From the NCBI GenBank assembly GCA_042095835.1, contig JBELML010000012.1, positions 1 through 64,000 on the forward strand: a stretch of 64,000 bases of DNA, given 5' to 3'. Shown piece after piece: positions 28,298-37,782 of the stretch. A model generated the notes under the pieces. The model searched no databases. It saw only the letters and a list, made by a program, of their open reading frames with translations, and was not told the DNA's origin. Position 1 is the stretch's first letter. Each line of letters starts with the position of its first letter. This DNA comes from DATFKA01 sp042095835. GTDB taxonomy: Bacteria; Bacteroidota; Bacteroidia; Chitinophagales; Saprospiraceae. The translations under genes were made by a program, and so were the position numbers.

Positions 28298-29375
28298 TGA
28301 AAAAAATTGACCTCTCTATCAAATGGGCAATAGTTAAGACTTATAGTCTTATGGCTATTTATATTTTATTTGCCCTTCCGACAATGGATGCCCAGCAGGC
28401 AACCTTGCCACTTGTGCGTCATTTTCCTACACATCAGTTGGCGGAGGGAATTCTAATTGCGGACCATTTAGTATAGCTATAAATATTAGTGTAGATAGTA
28501 TTATTGCTCCTGAGGTTTCAGGAGATACAACTCTATGCCCGATTTACGGAGAGAATCTTATTCCTTTCACTATTGATGCGCCTGCTACATCTGGTAACAC
28601 TATCAATTATCAATGGCTATCAAGTACTACAAATTCGGTAAGTGGATTTGCCGAAATTCCAGGTGCTACCTCCATTGATTACATACCAAGTCCAGGTTTA
28701 TTCACTACGACCGATACCGTTTACTTTAAGGTGAGGAGCTATGTTGTGGGTTGTAATAATGAGCAATGCTCAGATACTAGTAACGTAGTGACCATCTGCT
28801 ACTCCAATATCCACTGTGATTACGATTATGGAGATTTACCTGACTTCAATCTACCTGGAACTTATCCAACTGATATTACAGATGGTGGCGAAGGAGCGGG
28901 TGCTGCTCACGTGATTCTACCTGATTTTTTCATTGGGGCTGTCGTAGATGAAGAGACAGATGGACAACCGAGTACAGATGCACTTGATGATGGAGCAGAT
29001 GAGGATGGAGTGACCTTACCTACCGCATTATTTACTGGCCAGACGGGCGTAGAAGTACCGATTACTATCCAAGTTCCTACCGGCACAGAAGGTCAAGTTG
29101 TCGGTTGGATCGATTGGAATGCGGATGGTATTCTTTCACCAGGAGAGGCGGCTACTTCAAGCATTATCTCGGGCACTACGGCCACAACACAACAAGTCAC
29201 TCTATCCTTTGATGTACCTGCTGATGCCAATACGACTCAACCGTTAGGCGCACGTTTCCGACTCTTTGATGTGAATGAGACGAATATGTCCTCTATAGGA
29301 GTTTCCTTGCTAGGTGGCGAAGTAGAAGATTATTTGGTGGGTGTGCGGCCATGTCCGACCCAGAATTGTAGATAA
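28298..29375 (+). pseudogene. Frameshifted GEVEDY-type secreted protein gene, possibly also truncated at the 3' end
   Basis: ATG 28298 opens a signal-peptide reading frame (MKKIDLSIKWAIVKTY..., ending near ALPTMDAQQ) that stops at a TAG near 28478. The downstream coding frame (frame of 28440 onward) is open from within this segment, where it reads AGNLATCASFSYTSVGGG, and continues through to 29375. One base has therefore been gained or lost at about 28390-28420. The body has an Ig-like part (LCPIYGEN...YQWLSS) and a segment (DYGDLPD, DEDGVTLP, GWIDWNADG, LLGGEVEDYLVGV) typical of GEVEDY-domain surface proteins. It ends after GEVEDY without a T9SS sorting domain, 19 bases before a repeat. It could be a sequencing error at the shift. 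Confidence 0.7.
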
Positions 29376-29393
29376 AGAGAAGTAGTTTAGTTA

Positions 29394-29730
29394 GTTTAGA
29401 TGGGTAATTGGGTTATGGGTTTAAAGGGTTTATAGGTTTATGAGTTTATAAGGTTAAGAGTGCTAAGTTGAATGGTATAGGGTTTAGGAATGGTGCTGAC
29501 AAAGGGGCGGAACTAGTTTTTCGTCTTAAACTCATACCCTTCTCAACTCCTCAACTTATAAACTTAAAAGAAATATTCAGGTCTTTTAAGAGGTTTATTA
29601 GGGATGATAAATATAGGAGTGATCTGCCTTAAACTTATACCCTTCTCAACTCATCAACTTATAAACTCCAAAAAGAATTATTCAGGTCGTTTATGAAGGT
29701 CTCGTCTCAAAGGAGTACGGGGCCTTTTTA
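29394..29730. repeat. Intergenic repeat, copy A of a pair flanking a three-gene block
   Basis: About 337 bases that match 37325-37655 in the same orientation almost throughout. Both have GGTTATGGGTTTAAAG near the start and end with CTCAAAGGAGTACGGGGCC. Each copy contains two internal versions (~110 bases apart) of a unit with TTCTCAACTC, TCAACTTATAAACT and ATTCAGGTC. The left part (TTTATGAGTTTATAAGGTTA) is roughly complementary to the right part, so the element could fold into a long imperfect hairpin. It has no ORF. This and the terminator fill the 399-base gap. Confidence 0.85.
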
Positions 29731-29769
29731 GGAATATACTCTTTGGATGTTTTTCCATAAAAAGGCCCC
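29719..29769. terminator. Bidirectional terminator at the end of repeat A
   Basis: GGGGCCTTTTT (29719-29729) pairs with AAAAAGGCCCC (29759-29769). The left arm belongs to the repeat, while the right arm is unique to this copy. It lies 6 bases from the end of the convergent minus-strand gene. Confidence 0.65.
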
Positions 29770-29774
29770 TTATA

Positions 29775-32700
29775 CTATCGATGTGTAATTACGAATCGCT
29801 CTATACGACTTTTATCATCGGTGATGATGTGTAGGAAATAAATGCCATCCACAAGCTGACTTAAGTTGAATGCTTGTTTCAAATATGTTTGGGTGGGGTC
29901 GAGCATTACTTGCGTCAGTATTACTTTACCTTGCGCATCGGTGATCAAGATTTTTCGCAGCTTCCCAACTGGAATTTCACCCTCCAAATTTAAAACACCA
30001 CCTGATGGATTAGGATAGAGCTTTAATTGGTGCTCTTGTTCTATCTGTTTGGTGTCTAAATTCTTATGTAATACTATTGGAGGCTGTTCTTTTTCAAGAC
30101 CCTCTAGAGTAGTGACCTTTTCAAAGGTAGCGGATTGAATTAATGTAGATGGCCTATCAATGATCTGGTTGAAAGCCAAATAGGCAACCTCTTCCGTAGT
30201 GTGTGCTCTTTCGGAATCGGTTATTTGATCTTCATCTACTGCCAAATTGATCCCCGCCGCGCTTGTAGGAGTCATTCCAAAAAGAATTGGCCATGATCCA
30301 TCACCACCATTTAAACCAGCAGCACTCAGGATAGCTCCAACAGGACTACTTATGTCTGAGCTGTACAAGTATCCAGTGCTGCTATTTTGAACTCCAGCTA
30401 CTGTATTACTTCCTAGTTTCGCTGCTATCTCTATCCCTGATAGATTATATTGCCCAGCTTCTAATATGATCAGGCCAATGGTCTCTGATTGTCGATTTTG
30501 GGAACTATCCTCTAGGACATTTTTGCCAGCAGCAAAACTATCAGAGCTTGGAGGAGAGCTAGCACTGTTATGTTTGGAAGTCCAAAAAACAGAGAATGCT
30601 GGATCATTATGACTCATTACTTGCCCCAAGACGACGGGATTATTGTAGCCTTGTTGATATGCTCTTGTTTCTCTTACAAAATTTCCTTTTCGGGCGGTTT
30701 GATCGGCAATTTCTTTTCTGGCTTCTAAGGTGACGCCGTCTCTTTCTTGGGTGTAAATACCTTCTTCTATCGCGGTGAAAAAGACTGTATAGTTGGTGTC
30801 GACTATTCCGCCAGGGTTTTGCACCATTAAATCAAAGCTATTAGAGCTTACATTTCTAATCCTAGTCACCACTGGTTTGTAATTTATAGAAGGGAGCCAA
30901 GGTGTAGCCACAATGATAGGAGCGTTGAAGGATCTAGCTAATGGTACCGTAATCCATTCTCCAGACACCTGATCAAGAACCCCAGTTTCTATTGGAAAAG
31001 TAGTCGCATCACCAACATTAGGATCACAAGCGTCTGGAATACCGTCCTCATCTATATCAATATTATCATCAAAGCCCTCACATACATCTTCCCAGTTACA
31101 GACACCGTCGCCATCATTGTCCATTGGTGTTCCTTGACAGCCACAATCAAAGGTGTAACGATCTAAAACAGTACAAGGGTTGCCATCATCACAAGGAGTA
31201 CCAGCCAGTAAGACATTACAATCATCGCATCCATCAGGGATACCATCACCATCTTCATCTGATAAGTCATCAAAGCCAGGACAAATGTCATCCTCGTCAC
31301 AAACCGTATCTCCATCGCTATCCTGTAGGCAAATAATATCTTCAAATGCGAGATAGGCCACTTGCTCCGATGTATGGCTACGTTCTTCGTCCCTTATCTG
31401 GTCTTCATCTATGACTAAAGTGAGATGAGTTTCATCAATTGGCTGCGCCCCAAATAGAACGGGCCAGCCTCCATTACCGCCTTCCATTCCCGCCGTACTC
31501 AAAACGGCCCCTCTAGAACTTGGGTGGAGTAGGTCGTATTGATACCCTCTGCTATTCAAACCTTTAATAGATTTATCTCCAAGTTGGGCTTCAATCAGTT
31601 TGTTTTGAATGGTATAGCTTCCTGCTTCCAAAATTATAGAGCCAATGACCTCAGCTTGTCTTTCCCGATCACTATCTTCGGCTACATTTTTCCCTAGAGC
31701 AAGGCTGCTTGCAATTGGGATATCCCTACTGTTATTATGCTGCGTTGCCCAAAAGACAGACCATTTCGGATCATTGAAACTCATTACCTGTCCTAGTACG
31801 ACGGGATTTTGATACATCTGTTGATAATTCCTTCCCTCCGTCTCTCCCCAGTTTTGAAAATTGGCGGTTAATAAGCTGGAATCTTTCCTGACTTCCATTT
31901 TAATGCCATCTTTTTCTTGAGAGTACACCCCTTCTTCTGCTACGACATAGTAGATCGCACCCGGATTAAAACTGGAACCACTTGGGTTTTGAAGCTTGAG
32001 CTGGAAGCTGTTTCCAGCGGCATTTTGTATCCGACTCACCACAGGAAGTTGGTTATTGTCCAGAAGCAAGGGAGTGGCAATAACGACCATAGACTGATAG
32101 GTTTTTTCCAACTCCACAGTGATCCACTGATCGGTAACCTCATGGATTAATCCCGTTTCAAAAGATAAAGTAGTGGCATCACCAACATTGGGATCACAAA
32201 TGTCAGGCACTTGGTCATTATCTTCATCTACCACACGACCTCCACAATTACAGTTAGCATCAATGATATCGTCTATAGTGCAGGGGTCACCATCATCGCA
32301 GGGCATCCCAGCTTGTTCACAATCGGTACAAATGGAGACACCTAATCGATCAAGATTGGGGCCACGACCTCTAGGATTGAGCAATTCGATGGTATGTTGC
32401 CCAGCATTTAAGTTTCGACTTATACCTTGATACTGCCAATCGCTCCAGCTTTGAGTTTGGGAAAATGGCAGGGCTGCTTCCACTATTTGTCCATCGACAC
32501 TAATCTGAAAGACATTATCTTCACCCTCTAGGGCATAGCGAAAATTAATCTCGTACTGACCTTCAGTTGCTATATCAATGGTGAAACGTACATACTCATT
32601 ATTGCCCCAATTAAAATCTACCAGGCCGCTTCCATAGTACTGGGCTCTATTGTTTTTAATATTAGGACCGCTGATCTCAGCATCTTCCGCTTCATAATAT

Positions 32701-33386
32701 TGATCTGTACAGGGATCAATTCCGTCTACAATTCCATCCTGGTCCTGATCAGCGTATTCGCCTTTACAGTTACAATTGATGTCGAATTGATCATTACTCG
32801 TATAAATATCCTGATCGTCACAAGGGCTTCCTGCACCGGGACAAGTACAAGCGAGATCGCCAGCCTGACTATTCATGGCTCCTCCCAGAAAAGGCAGAAT
32901 AGTATTTGTTCCGAATTGGTTAAAACTTGTATGAAATGGATCGACTTGTAGATCCGGATGACCACCTTCCTGTAAAACATCAAAGCAAAGGGTACCTATG
33001 ACAAGGTTATGTCCATTCACGATACTTGGGCAACTTGTGTTTTCCAAACTATTTTGTAGCACAAGGTGGAAATCACCTGGGTGACTATAGGCATCATATT
33101 GCTGAATTTCCCAAGCCGGTACATTCATAGTGAAGCAGGGAAGGTCAGGTGAAAATGCTCCAGGAGTATAATCCCTGAATTGTAAGGCTTCTTGATTATA
33201 ATTGAAGAATAGGGCAGAAGCGCCTACTTGATAACTTGTTTGATCAACACTCGATAGGACAATGTCTACACAATAAGTAGATTGGCCACAATCTAATTGA
33301 CCATTAAATTGTACTTCCAAACCTTGGGCAAAACCGAAATAAGGAATGGAAAAGAAGAGAAATATATATTTGATGATTGTTTGCAT
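29775..33386 (-). CDS. Large T9SS cargo protein: cohesin-like domain, CBM6-like module, two long repeat modules
   Basis: 1203 residues. Order by eye: signal peptide (1-20); a cohesin-like beta sandwich (~22-180, with VGASALFFNYNQEALQF and LVIGTLCFDVL); Asp-rich thrombospondin-3-like linkers (DQDQDGIVDGIDPC, DEDGDGIPDGCDDC); a CBM6-like module (~232-352, YYEAEDAEI, YGSGLVDFNW, EYVRFTIDI, GQHTIELLN); two copies of a ~280-residue module (~402-680 and ~792-1072, both starting GDATT and containing PVVLGQVMS, GKNVxEDS and EQVAYLAF); and a T9SS type A sorting domain (~1122-1203, LKLYPNPSGGVLNLEG, ERFVITHR). CBM6 suggests polysaccharide contact; the repeated module has no name I can give. It is last in a minus-strand block with the DUF1501 and DUF1800 genes, 6 bases from the former. 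Confidence 0.85.
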   Translation of the reverse strand: MQTIIKYIFLFFSIPYFGFAQGLEVQFNGQLDCGQSTYCVDIVLSSVDQTSYQVGASALFFNYNQEALQFRDYTPGAFSPDLPCFTMNVPAWEIQQYDAYSHPGDFHLVLQNSLENTSCPSIVNGHNLVIGTLCFDVLQEGGHPDLQVDPFHTSFNQFGTNTILPFLGGAMNSQAGDLACTCPGAGSPCDDQDIYTSNDQFDINCNCKGEYADQDQDGIVDGIDPCTDQYYEAEDAEISGPNIKNNRAQYYGSGLVDFNWGNNEYVRFTIDIATEGQYEINFRYALEGEDNVFQISVDGQIVEAALPFSQTQSWSDWQYQGISRNLNAGQHTIELLNPRGRGPNLDRLGVSICTDCEQAGMPCDDGDPCTIDDIIDANCNCGGRVVDEDNDQVPDICDPNVGDATTLSFETGLIHEVTDQWITVELEKTYQSMVVIATPLLLDNNQLPVVSRIQNAAGNSFQLKLQNPSGSSFNPGAIYYVVAEEGVYSQEKDGIKMEVRKDSSLLTANFQNWGETEGRNYQQMYQNPVVLGQVMSFNDPKWSVFWATQHNNSRDIPIASSLALGKNVAEDSDRERQAEVIGSIILEAGSYTIQNKLIEAQLGDKSIKGLNSRGYQYDLLHPSSRGAVLSTAGMEGGNGGWPVLFGAQPIDETHLTLVIDEDQIRDEERSHTSEQVAYLAFEDIICLQDSDGDTVCDEDDICPGFDDLSDEDGDGIPDGCDDCNVLLAGTPCDDGNPCTVLDRYTFDCGCQGTPMDNDGDGVCNWEDVCEGFDDNIDIDEDGIPDACDPNVGDATTFPIETGVLDQVSGEWITVPLARSFNAPIIVATPWLPSINYKPVVTRIRNVSSNSFDLMVQNPGGIVDTNYTVFFTAIEEGIYTQERDGVTLEARKEIADQTARKGNFVRETRAYQQGYNNPVVLGQVMSHNDPAFSVFWTSKHNSASSPPSSDSFAAGKNVLEDSSQNRQSETIGLIILEAGQYNLSGIEIAAKLGSNTVAGVQNSSTGYLYSSDISSPVGAILSAAGLNGGDGSWPILFGMTPTSAAGINLAVDEDQITDSERAHTTEEVAYLAFNQIIDRPSTLIQSATFEKVTTLEGLEKEQPPIVLHKNLDTKQIEQEHQLKLYPNPSGGVLNLEGEIPVGKLRKILITDAQGKVILTQVMLDPTQTYLKQAFNLSQLVDGIYFLHIITDDKSRIERFVITHR

Positions 33387-33392
33387 GATAGA

Positions 33393-35417
33393 TTATTTTA
33401 GTTGGCCAAGTTTACTGCGGTTTGCTAACCATAAATCGTAATCTTCATTATTGACCAGGCCGTCAGCAGTTAAGTCATTGGCATTATAAGCAGGTACATT
33501 TTGCAGATTAGACTGCCAGGAGTTGAAATCCTGGTTGTTAATAATCTGATTTTGATCAATATCGCCTGCATAAAGTCCGTAAAGTCCCCCTAGGTCTTTC
33601 TGCTGCTCAAACCCTTCTGCCTTTTCAGCACTTGTTGTGAAATCATAAATGAAAGAAGAGAGACCAGTTGGTATAGGATCCGCGCTTAAAACTGCTAAGT
33701 GATTCGTATGAAAAATAGCTAAATGATATAAGCCATCTACCACATTTTCAAAGGAAATACCTTTGTTGCCATCTGTATCCATAAGCAATCCTTCTTGAGA
33801 GAGGAGGACCGCCTTTCTTGCAACTACTTCTTGGAGATTTGTTGCTGATCGCAACTCTACCAATACCCAATCTACGGTGTCTTCGGGCCAACTAGCTACG
33901 GATTCGGTTCCGGCATAATTGAAGGGTGCTTGACCAAAAGGCTGGCTAGTAGGCAACAAGTTATAGTCTAATAATGAAGTCGTCATCTGTTGAGCCTCAT
34001 TGGAATAATAACCTTCTAACAATATTTTTACTTGAATACATGCACAAGAAGTAGGTACTTGAGGACTAAAGTAACACTCCGAGGGAACCAAGTTATTGGT
34101 ATTAATTAGAGCCGGTTTATTCGCATAATTTTGGGGATTGATAAAAGTAGATTGTAAAGCCCCATCATCCGCTCCCAACCAATCTTGTAGAACACTGGCA
34201 AAAACACTTCTATAATCAAATTCTAATTGAGAAGGATTGGGTGCACCAGGAGCGTCTTGATCGTTCAAGTCGATATTGTTGCCATAAACACCTCCTTCTA
34301 CTCCTTTTCCTACCAAGAACATCGTAGAAAGCGTGCCGTGATCTGTCCCCTGACTACCATTCTGGATGACCTTTCTTCCAAACTCCGAGAAAATCACGGT
34401 GAGGACATTATTATCTAAGCCCATTGCGCTAAGGTCATTTTGGAATGCACCAACTGAAGAACTTAAATCTCCTAGTAGATCAGCATGGCGACCTTCTGTA
34501 GTAGCGCCTACATTATTGATGTAATTGTGATTATCCCAGCCACCAATACTTGCCATGAAAAGTTTGGTACGAGAACCTCCGCTTAGCATCCTGGCTATTG
34601 TTTTTAGCTGATTTGCTAAGGAGCTGTTGGGATAATTGGCGGTGTTACTTCCCTGGTTAAAGGTATGAGATATTCTTTCGGCGTAAACATTTACACTGCC
34701 GCTGATGGTTTCTAAATAAGAGAGTAACTCTCCTTGATCAGTTGCTGGAATATTTGGAATGGGGGCACCACCAAGTGAACTAATTAAGGTGTAAAATCCT
34801 GCTGGATCCTGACCTGATAAATTGATTTCCAGCCGGTGCTCTTCTGAGGAATGGAATCCTGTTGATATGGTGTTACCAAAAAGTAATCCTAGTGGATCGG
34901 GTTCCCCCTCAAAGGGAGTGCCTTGATAACCTGGAAAGCGATTGTTCAAGAATCTAGCCATCCATCCATCTTTGAGGTTGGGAAGATTACCTCCACTGCC
35001 CGTTAGCCAATTTTCGGTAGACTTGAAGTGGGAGCGATTGGGTTGATCATACCCAACTCGTTGAACCATCGCTAGCAGGCCATCGTCGTATAAATTTTTA
35101 AAAGGGTCAAGTCTAGGATGGAGACCCAAAGATTGATTATCTGATAAGTTGCTATCCAAGGTGATTAGACTTGACTCAGGTAGATATATACTTGGCCTAT
35201 GATTGGTGTAGGCAGAAAATTGATTTAAGGGTACCGCTGTATTGATTACATCATTCGCACCATTTAAGAAGATGATGACTACCGAGCGATCGCCTGGTGT
35301 ACAAGGGTTCATATATAAAGGACTGGTAGCTGCCATACTTCGCCATGGGAAACCACCAACCATCAAAGGAAACATGCCTAATGCTCCTGATCTATTGATA
35401 AATTGTCTTCTGTTCAT
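33393..35417 (-). CDS. DUF1501 protein with Tat signal and dockerin-like C-terminus
   Basis: The N-terminus MNRRQFINRSGALGMFPLMVGG is a twin-arginine signal. The DUF1501 body covers ~30-430: SVVIIFLNGANDVINTAVP, a central GGWDNHNYI, and VIFSEFGRKVIQNGSQGTDHGTLSTMFLVG is in one stretch, showing sulfatase/phosphatase-like metal-site style Asp/His residues. A beta-rich region follows, then two dockerin-type Ca-loops: AGDIDQNQIINNQDFNSW and NDLTADGLVNNEDYDLW (~615-674). DUF1501 proteins nearly always occur next to a DUF1800 gene, as here (upstream, 9 bases apart). Function is unknown; the family is widespread in Bacteroidota and Planctomycetes. Confidence 0.9.
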   Translation of the reverse strand: MNRRQFINRSGALGMFPLMVGGFPWRSMAATSPLYMNPCTPGDRSVVIIFLNGANDVINTAVPLNQFSAYTNHRPSIYLPESSLITLDSNLSDNQSLGLHPRLDPFKNLYDDGLLAMVQRVGYDQPNRSHFKSTENWLTGSGGNLPNLKDGWMARFLNNRFPGYQGTPFEGEPDPLGLLFGNTISTGFHSSEEHRLEINLSGQDPAGFYTLISSLGGAPIPNIPATDQGELLSYLETISGSVNVYAERISHTFNQGSNTANYPNSSLANQLKTIARMLSGGSRTKLFMASIGGWDNHNYINNVGATTEGRHADLLGDLSSSVGAFQNDLSAMGLDNNVLTVIFSEFGRKVIQNGSQGTDHGTLSTMFLVGKGVEGGVYGNNIDLNDQDAPGAPNPSQLEFDYRSVFASVLQDWLGADDGALQSTFINPQNYANKPALINTNNLVPSECYFSPQVPTSCACIQVKILLEGYYSNEAQQMTTSLLDYNLLPTSQPFGQAPFNYAGTESVASWPEDTVDWVLVELRSATNLQEVVARKAVLLSQEGLLMDTDGNKGISFENVVDGLYHLAIFHTNHLAVLSADPIPTGLSSFIYDFTTSAEKAEGFEQQKDLGGLYGLYAGDIDQNQIINNQDFNSWQSNLQNVPAYNANDLTADGLVNNEDYDLWLANRSKLGQLK

Positions 35418-35426
35418 GTTGTGGGA

Positions 35427-37040
35427 TTAAAATGTTTGAAATTCGGGTGAGCCGACTACTGCTTCGAATAAATCCGTCAAAGCAATGCGAACGGCATCGT
35501 CTTCGCCCGATTGCTTGAAGTTCTGCCATTCGAACATCCAGTTGATCGTACTTAGGTCGCCCAATAGTTTTTGTAAAAAATATCCAAAGCGTTCGCCGTC
35601 GGGCATGGCAGGAAGCGTAAATTCTAAGAATTGTCGAACCAAATCCTCTGCATATTCTTGATTCATAAAATGTTGATCAAAATAGCTGACTACATCCATT
35701 TGGAATGGTGCGTTACGGTTTCCTTTCACAGCTTTACCATCTATGAGCGCATTAGGAAGTCGATATCGGTAGGCAATCGTAGCCTGGTCAAACCAGTATT
35801 TGCTGTAGTTAGGCGATTTAAAAAAGCCCGGGTAGCCTTCTACGCTTAAAGGATACACCGAAAAACCTAAAGGCAATAAGGTCTCTAGTAGGAATGGCCG
35901 CGGATAATTGATATACTTAGCGGGGTCAGCCGAAAGGCTACCCATTTGATTGGCATCAAAAAGATTGAGGCTACCTAAAAGTAATTCGAGTGGACTTTTA
36001 ATTTTCGCACCAATTGTTTGGTCTCCCAAGAGTTGGTCGGCGCTATCGTAGAAATGATCACTTTTCAGGAGTGCCTTTAGTGTGCCTTCTATTTCGTATT
36101 GATCATTGTAGAGCTGTATACTGAGCGGTTCGATGATTTGCTGCTCTACGGTATCCACAATTTTATCACTGACAAAAAAGCGGTACAAGCGACGTACATA
36201 AGCTCTTGCCGTTTCCATCTGATGGAATATCATATCGACAAAGGCTCCTAACTCACGATACATATCCTCTGCATCGGTAGCGCCTTGAATGGTCTGGTGT
36301 CCAAAGGCAGCACTAAAGGTTTTATTACCAGCATCGTGCTGATTATAATTGACGATACCCGTCGTTAATCCTGTATCTGGATCAAGATTGGTATTATTGG
36401 AGTCATTAAAACCCGTAAGTACTCTAGCTGCTTGGATAATATCCTCCTCTGTATAGTTGGTGTAATTTCCAGTTCCAATAGTTGCTCCTTTTAGAATGGT
36501 GAACAACTCCAAAAACTCGCGAGCGTAGTTTTCATTGGGTTTACCTTTATCATTGGTATTATTATTGAGGTAGCGGAGCATTTTACTATCAAGGGTTGTT
36601 TTGTAAGCGAGGTCTCTAATGTTACCAATACAAAACTCCTGGAATAGCCTAAATAGGTTGAATTCCCGCCAATCATTATCGATCTCTGTGACGAAGATAG
36701 CGTGCCAGAAAAAGGCCATTTTATGTCTTATAGAAGTATCCTTTATGGACTCATTAGCAACCCATAACCAGATAGCGTTTCTACGTGGGCCCATGTTAGT
36801 AGCAGGCCCATTGCGGTAGTTGGCGATGTCGGTCAGCCATGCAGTTTGGCCGTCTTCCCAATTAATGGGGCCTTCAGGGTGCGTGAAGTTAGGAATTTGG
36901 AAGAGTTGATCGACCGCATCCGAAGCGCTCATGGTAGCAAATTGCTGAATTCGGGGAATGCTGTAAGAGAAACTTGCTCTCCTCAGCAAATGACTAGCTA
37001 GCCGAATACCAAGCGGGCCAGATCTAGGCTGTAAGCTCAT
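35427..37040 (-). CDS. DUF1800 family protein
   Basis: 537 residues with the DUF1800 hallmarks: ASHLLRRASFSYSIPRI at the start, MAFFWHAIFVTEI, LDSKMLRYLNNNTNDKGKPNENYAREFLELFT as one conserved run, and ARVLTGF. The C-terminal part has LLKSDHFYD, IKSPLELLLGSL and a helical tail. No signal peptide is seen at the chosen start. The function is not established; it is strictly associated with DUF1501 and these pairs are considered envelope or secreted. It is the first gene of the three-gene block. A start-less hydrophobic reading frame precedes and overlaps its start (see findings). Confidence 0.9.
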   Translation of the reverse strand: MSLQPRSGPLGIRLASHLLRRASFSYSIPRIQQFATMSASDAVDQLFQIPNFTHPEGPINWEDGQTAWLTDIANYRNGPATNMGPRRNAIWLWVANESIKDTSIRHKMAFFWHAIFVTEIDNDWREFNLFRLFQEFCIGNIRDLAYKTTLDSKMLRYLNNNTNDKGKPNENYAREFLELFTILKGATIGTGNYTNYTEEDIIQAARVLTGFNDSNNTNLDPDTGLTTGIVNYNQHDAGNKTFSAAFGHQTIQGATDAEDMYRELGAFVDMIFHQMETARAYVRRLYRFFVSDKIVDTVEQQIIEPLSIQLYNDQYEIEGTLKALLKSDHFYDSADQLLGDQTIGAKIKSPLELLLGSLNLFDANQMGSLSADPAKYINYPRPFLLETLLPLGFSVYPLSVEGYPGFFKSPNYSKYWFDQATIAYRYRLPNALIDGKAVKGNRNAPFQMDVVSYFDQHFMNQEYAEDLVRQFLEFTLPAMPDGERFGYFLQKLLGDLSTINWMFEWQNFKQSGEDDAVRIALTDLFEAVVGSPEFQTF

Positions 37041-37324
37041 AGTTCGAGTTTAAAGATGATAAAATAAATAGACTGACTATATCATCTAGGATAAAATAAA
37101 GCAGAAATAGTACTCCAATTAAACTCGTAAAGGAGTTATTGAGGATTACCGATCCTACTGCTGAGACTGATGTACTTTGGAAACTAGATAGGACATAAAG
37201 TAATAAAGGGCGAATAATATACAGTACAAAAATAATGGAAATTATGAGAAAAAGTAAATCTTGTAATAGTTTCTTTTCGAGTAGGAGATTTTGTTCTATG
37301 CTGATTTATGGATAGGGCTGGTAG

Positions 37325-37655
37325 GTTTAGGGGAAATAGGTTATGGGTTTAAAGAGTTAATAGGTTTATGAGTTTATAAGGTTAAGTGTGCTAAGTTGAA
37401 TTGTTTAGGATTTAGGAATCGAGGCGTGGAACTAGTTTTTCGTCTTAAACTCCTAACCTTCTCAACTCCTCAACTTATAAACTAAAAGAAATCATTCAGG
37501 TCGTTTAGAAGTTTTATTAGAGATAATAAATGCAGGAGTAATCTACCTTAAACTCATCAACTCATAACCTCATAACCTCCTCAACTTATAAACTAAAAGA
37601 AATTATTCAGGTCGTTTATGAAGGTCTCGTCTCAAAGGAGTACGGGGCCTTTTTA
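37325..37655. repeat. Intergenic repeat, copy B of the pair flanking the DUF1800/DUF1501 block
   Basis: Matches 29394-29730 in the same orientation; similarity stops right after the GGGGCCTTTTTA end. The same internal duplicated unit (TCAACTTATAAACT ... ATTCAGGTCGTTT) is present twice. Unlike copy A there is no complementary right arm, so the terminator hairpin is missing here. Confidence 0.85.
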
Positions 37656-37782
37656 TGTGGTGAAGTGGTGAAGTGGCGATATAGTCATGTACCTCCTTCG
37701 CTGAGCTCCGGCGGTCGAAGGGTGAAGTGGTGAGGCCTGCCTACCAAGCTTCTGGCGGAGGTAGGTTGTGAATTGGGGTAGG
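37656..37782. repeat. Low-complexity tail with small inverted repeats
   Basis: GTGGTGAAGTGGTGAAGTGG and a later GGTGAAGTGGTGAGG form a short repeated tract. CCTTCG/CGAAGG and CCTACC/GGTAGG pairs suggest remnants of other palindromic elements. With copy B and ~280 bases to the DUF1800 start, this makes up the 742-base gap; no gene with a usual start codon is seen in it. Confidence 0.45.

Noticed and set aside
31124..31345. His- and Met-rich overlapping reading frames in the large T9SS gene
   Set aside because: They are out-of-frame or antisense readings of the Asp-rich Ca-binding linkers.
29394..37655. The flanking repeats as ends of a classical composite transposon
   Set aside because: They have no transposase gene and no target duplication could be identified.
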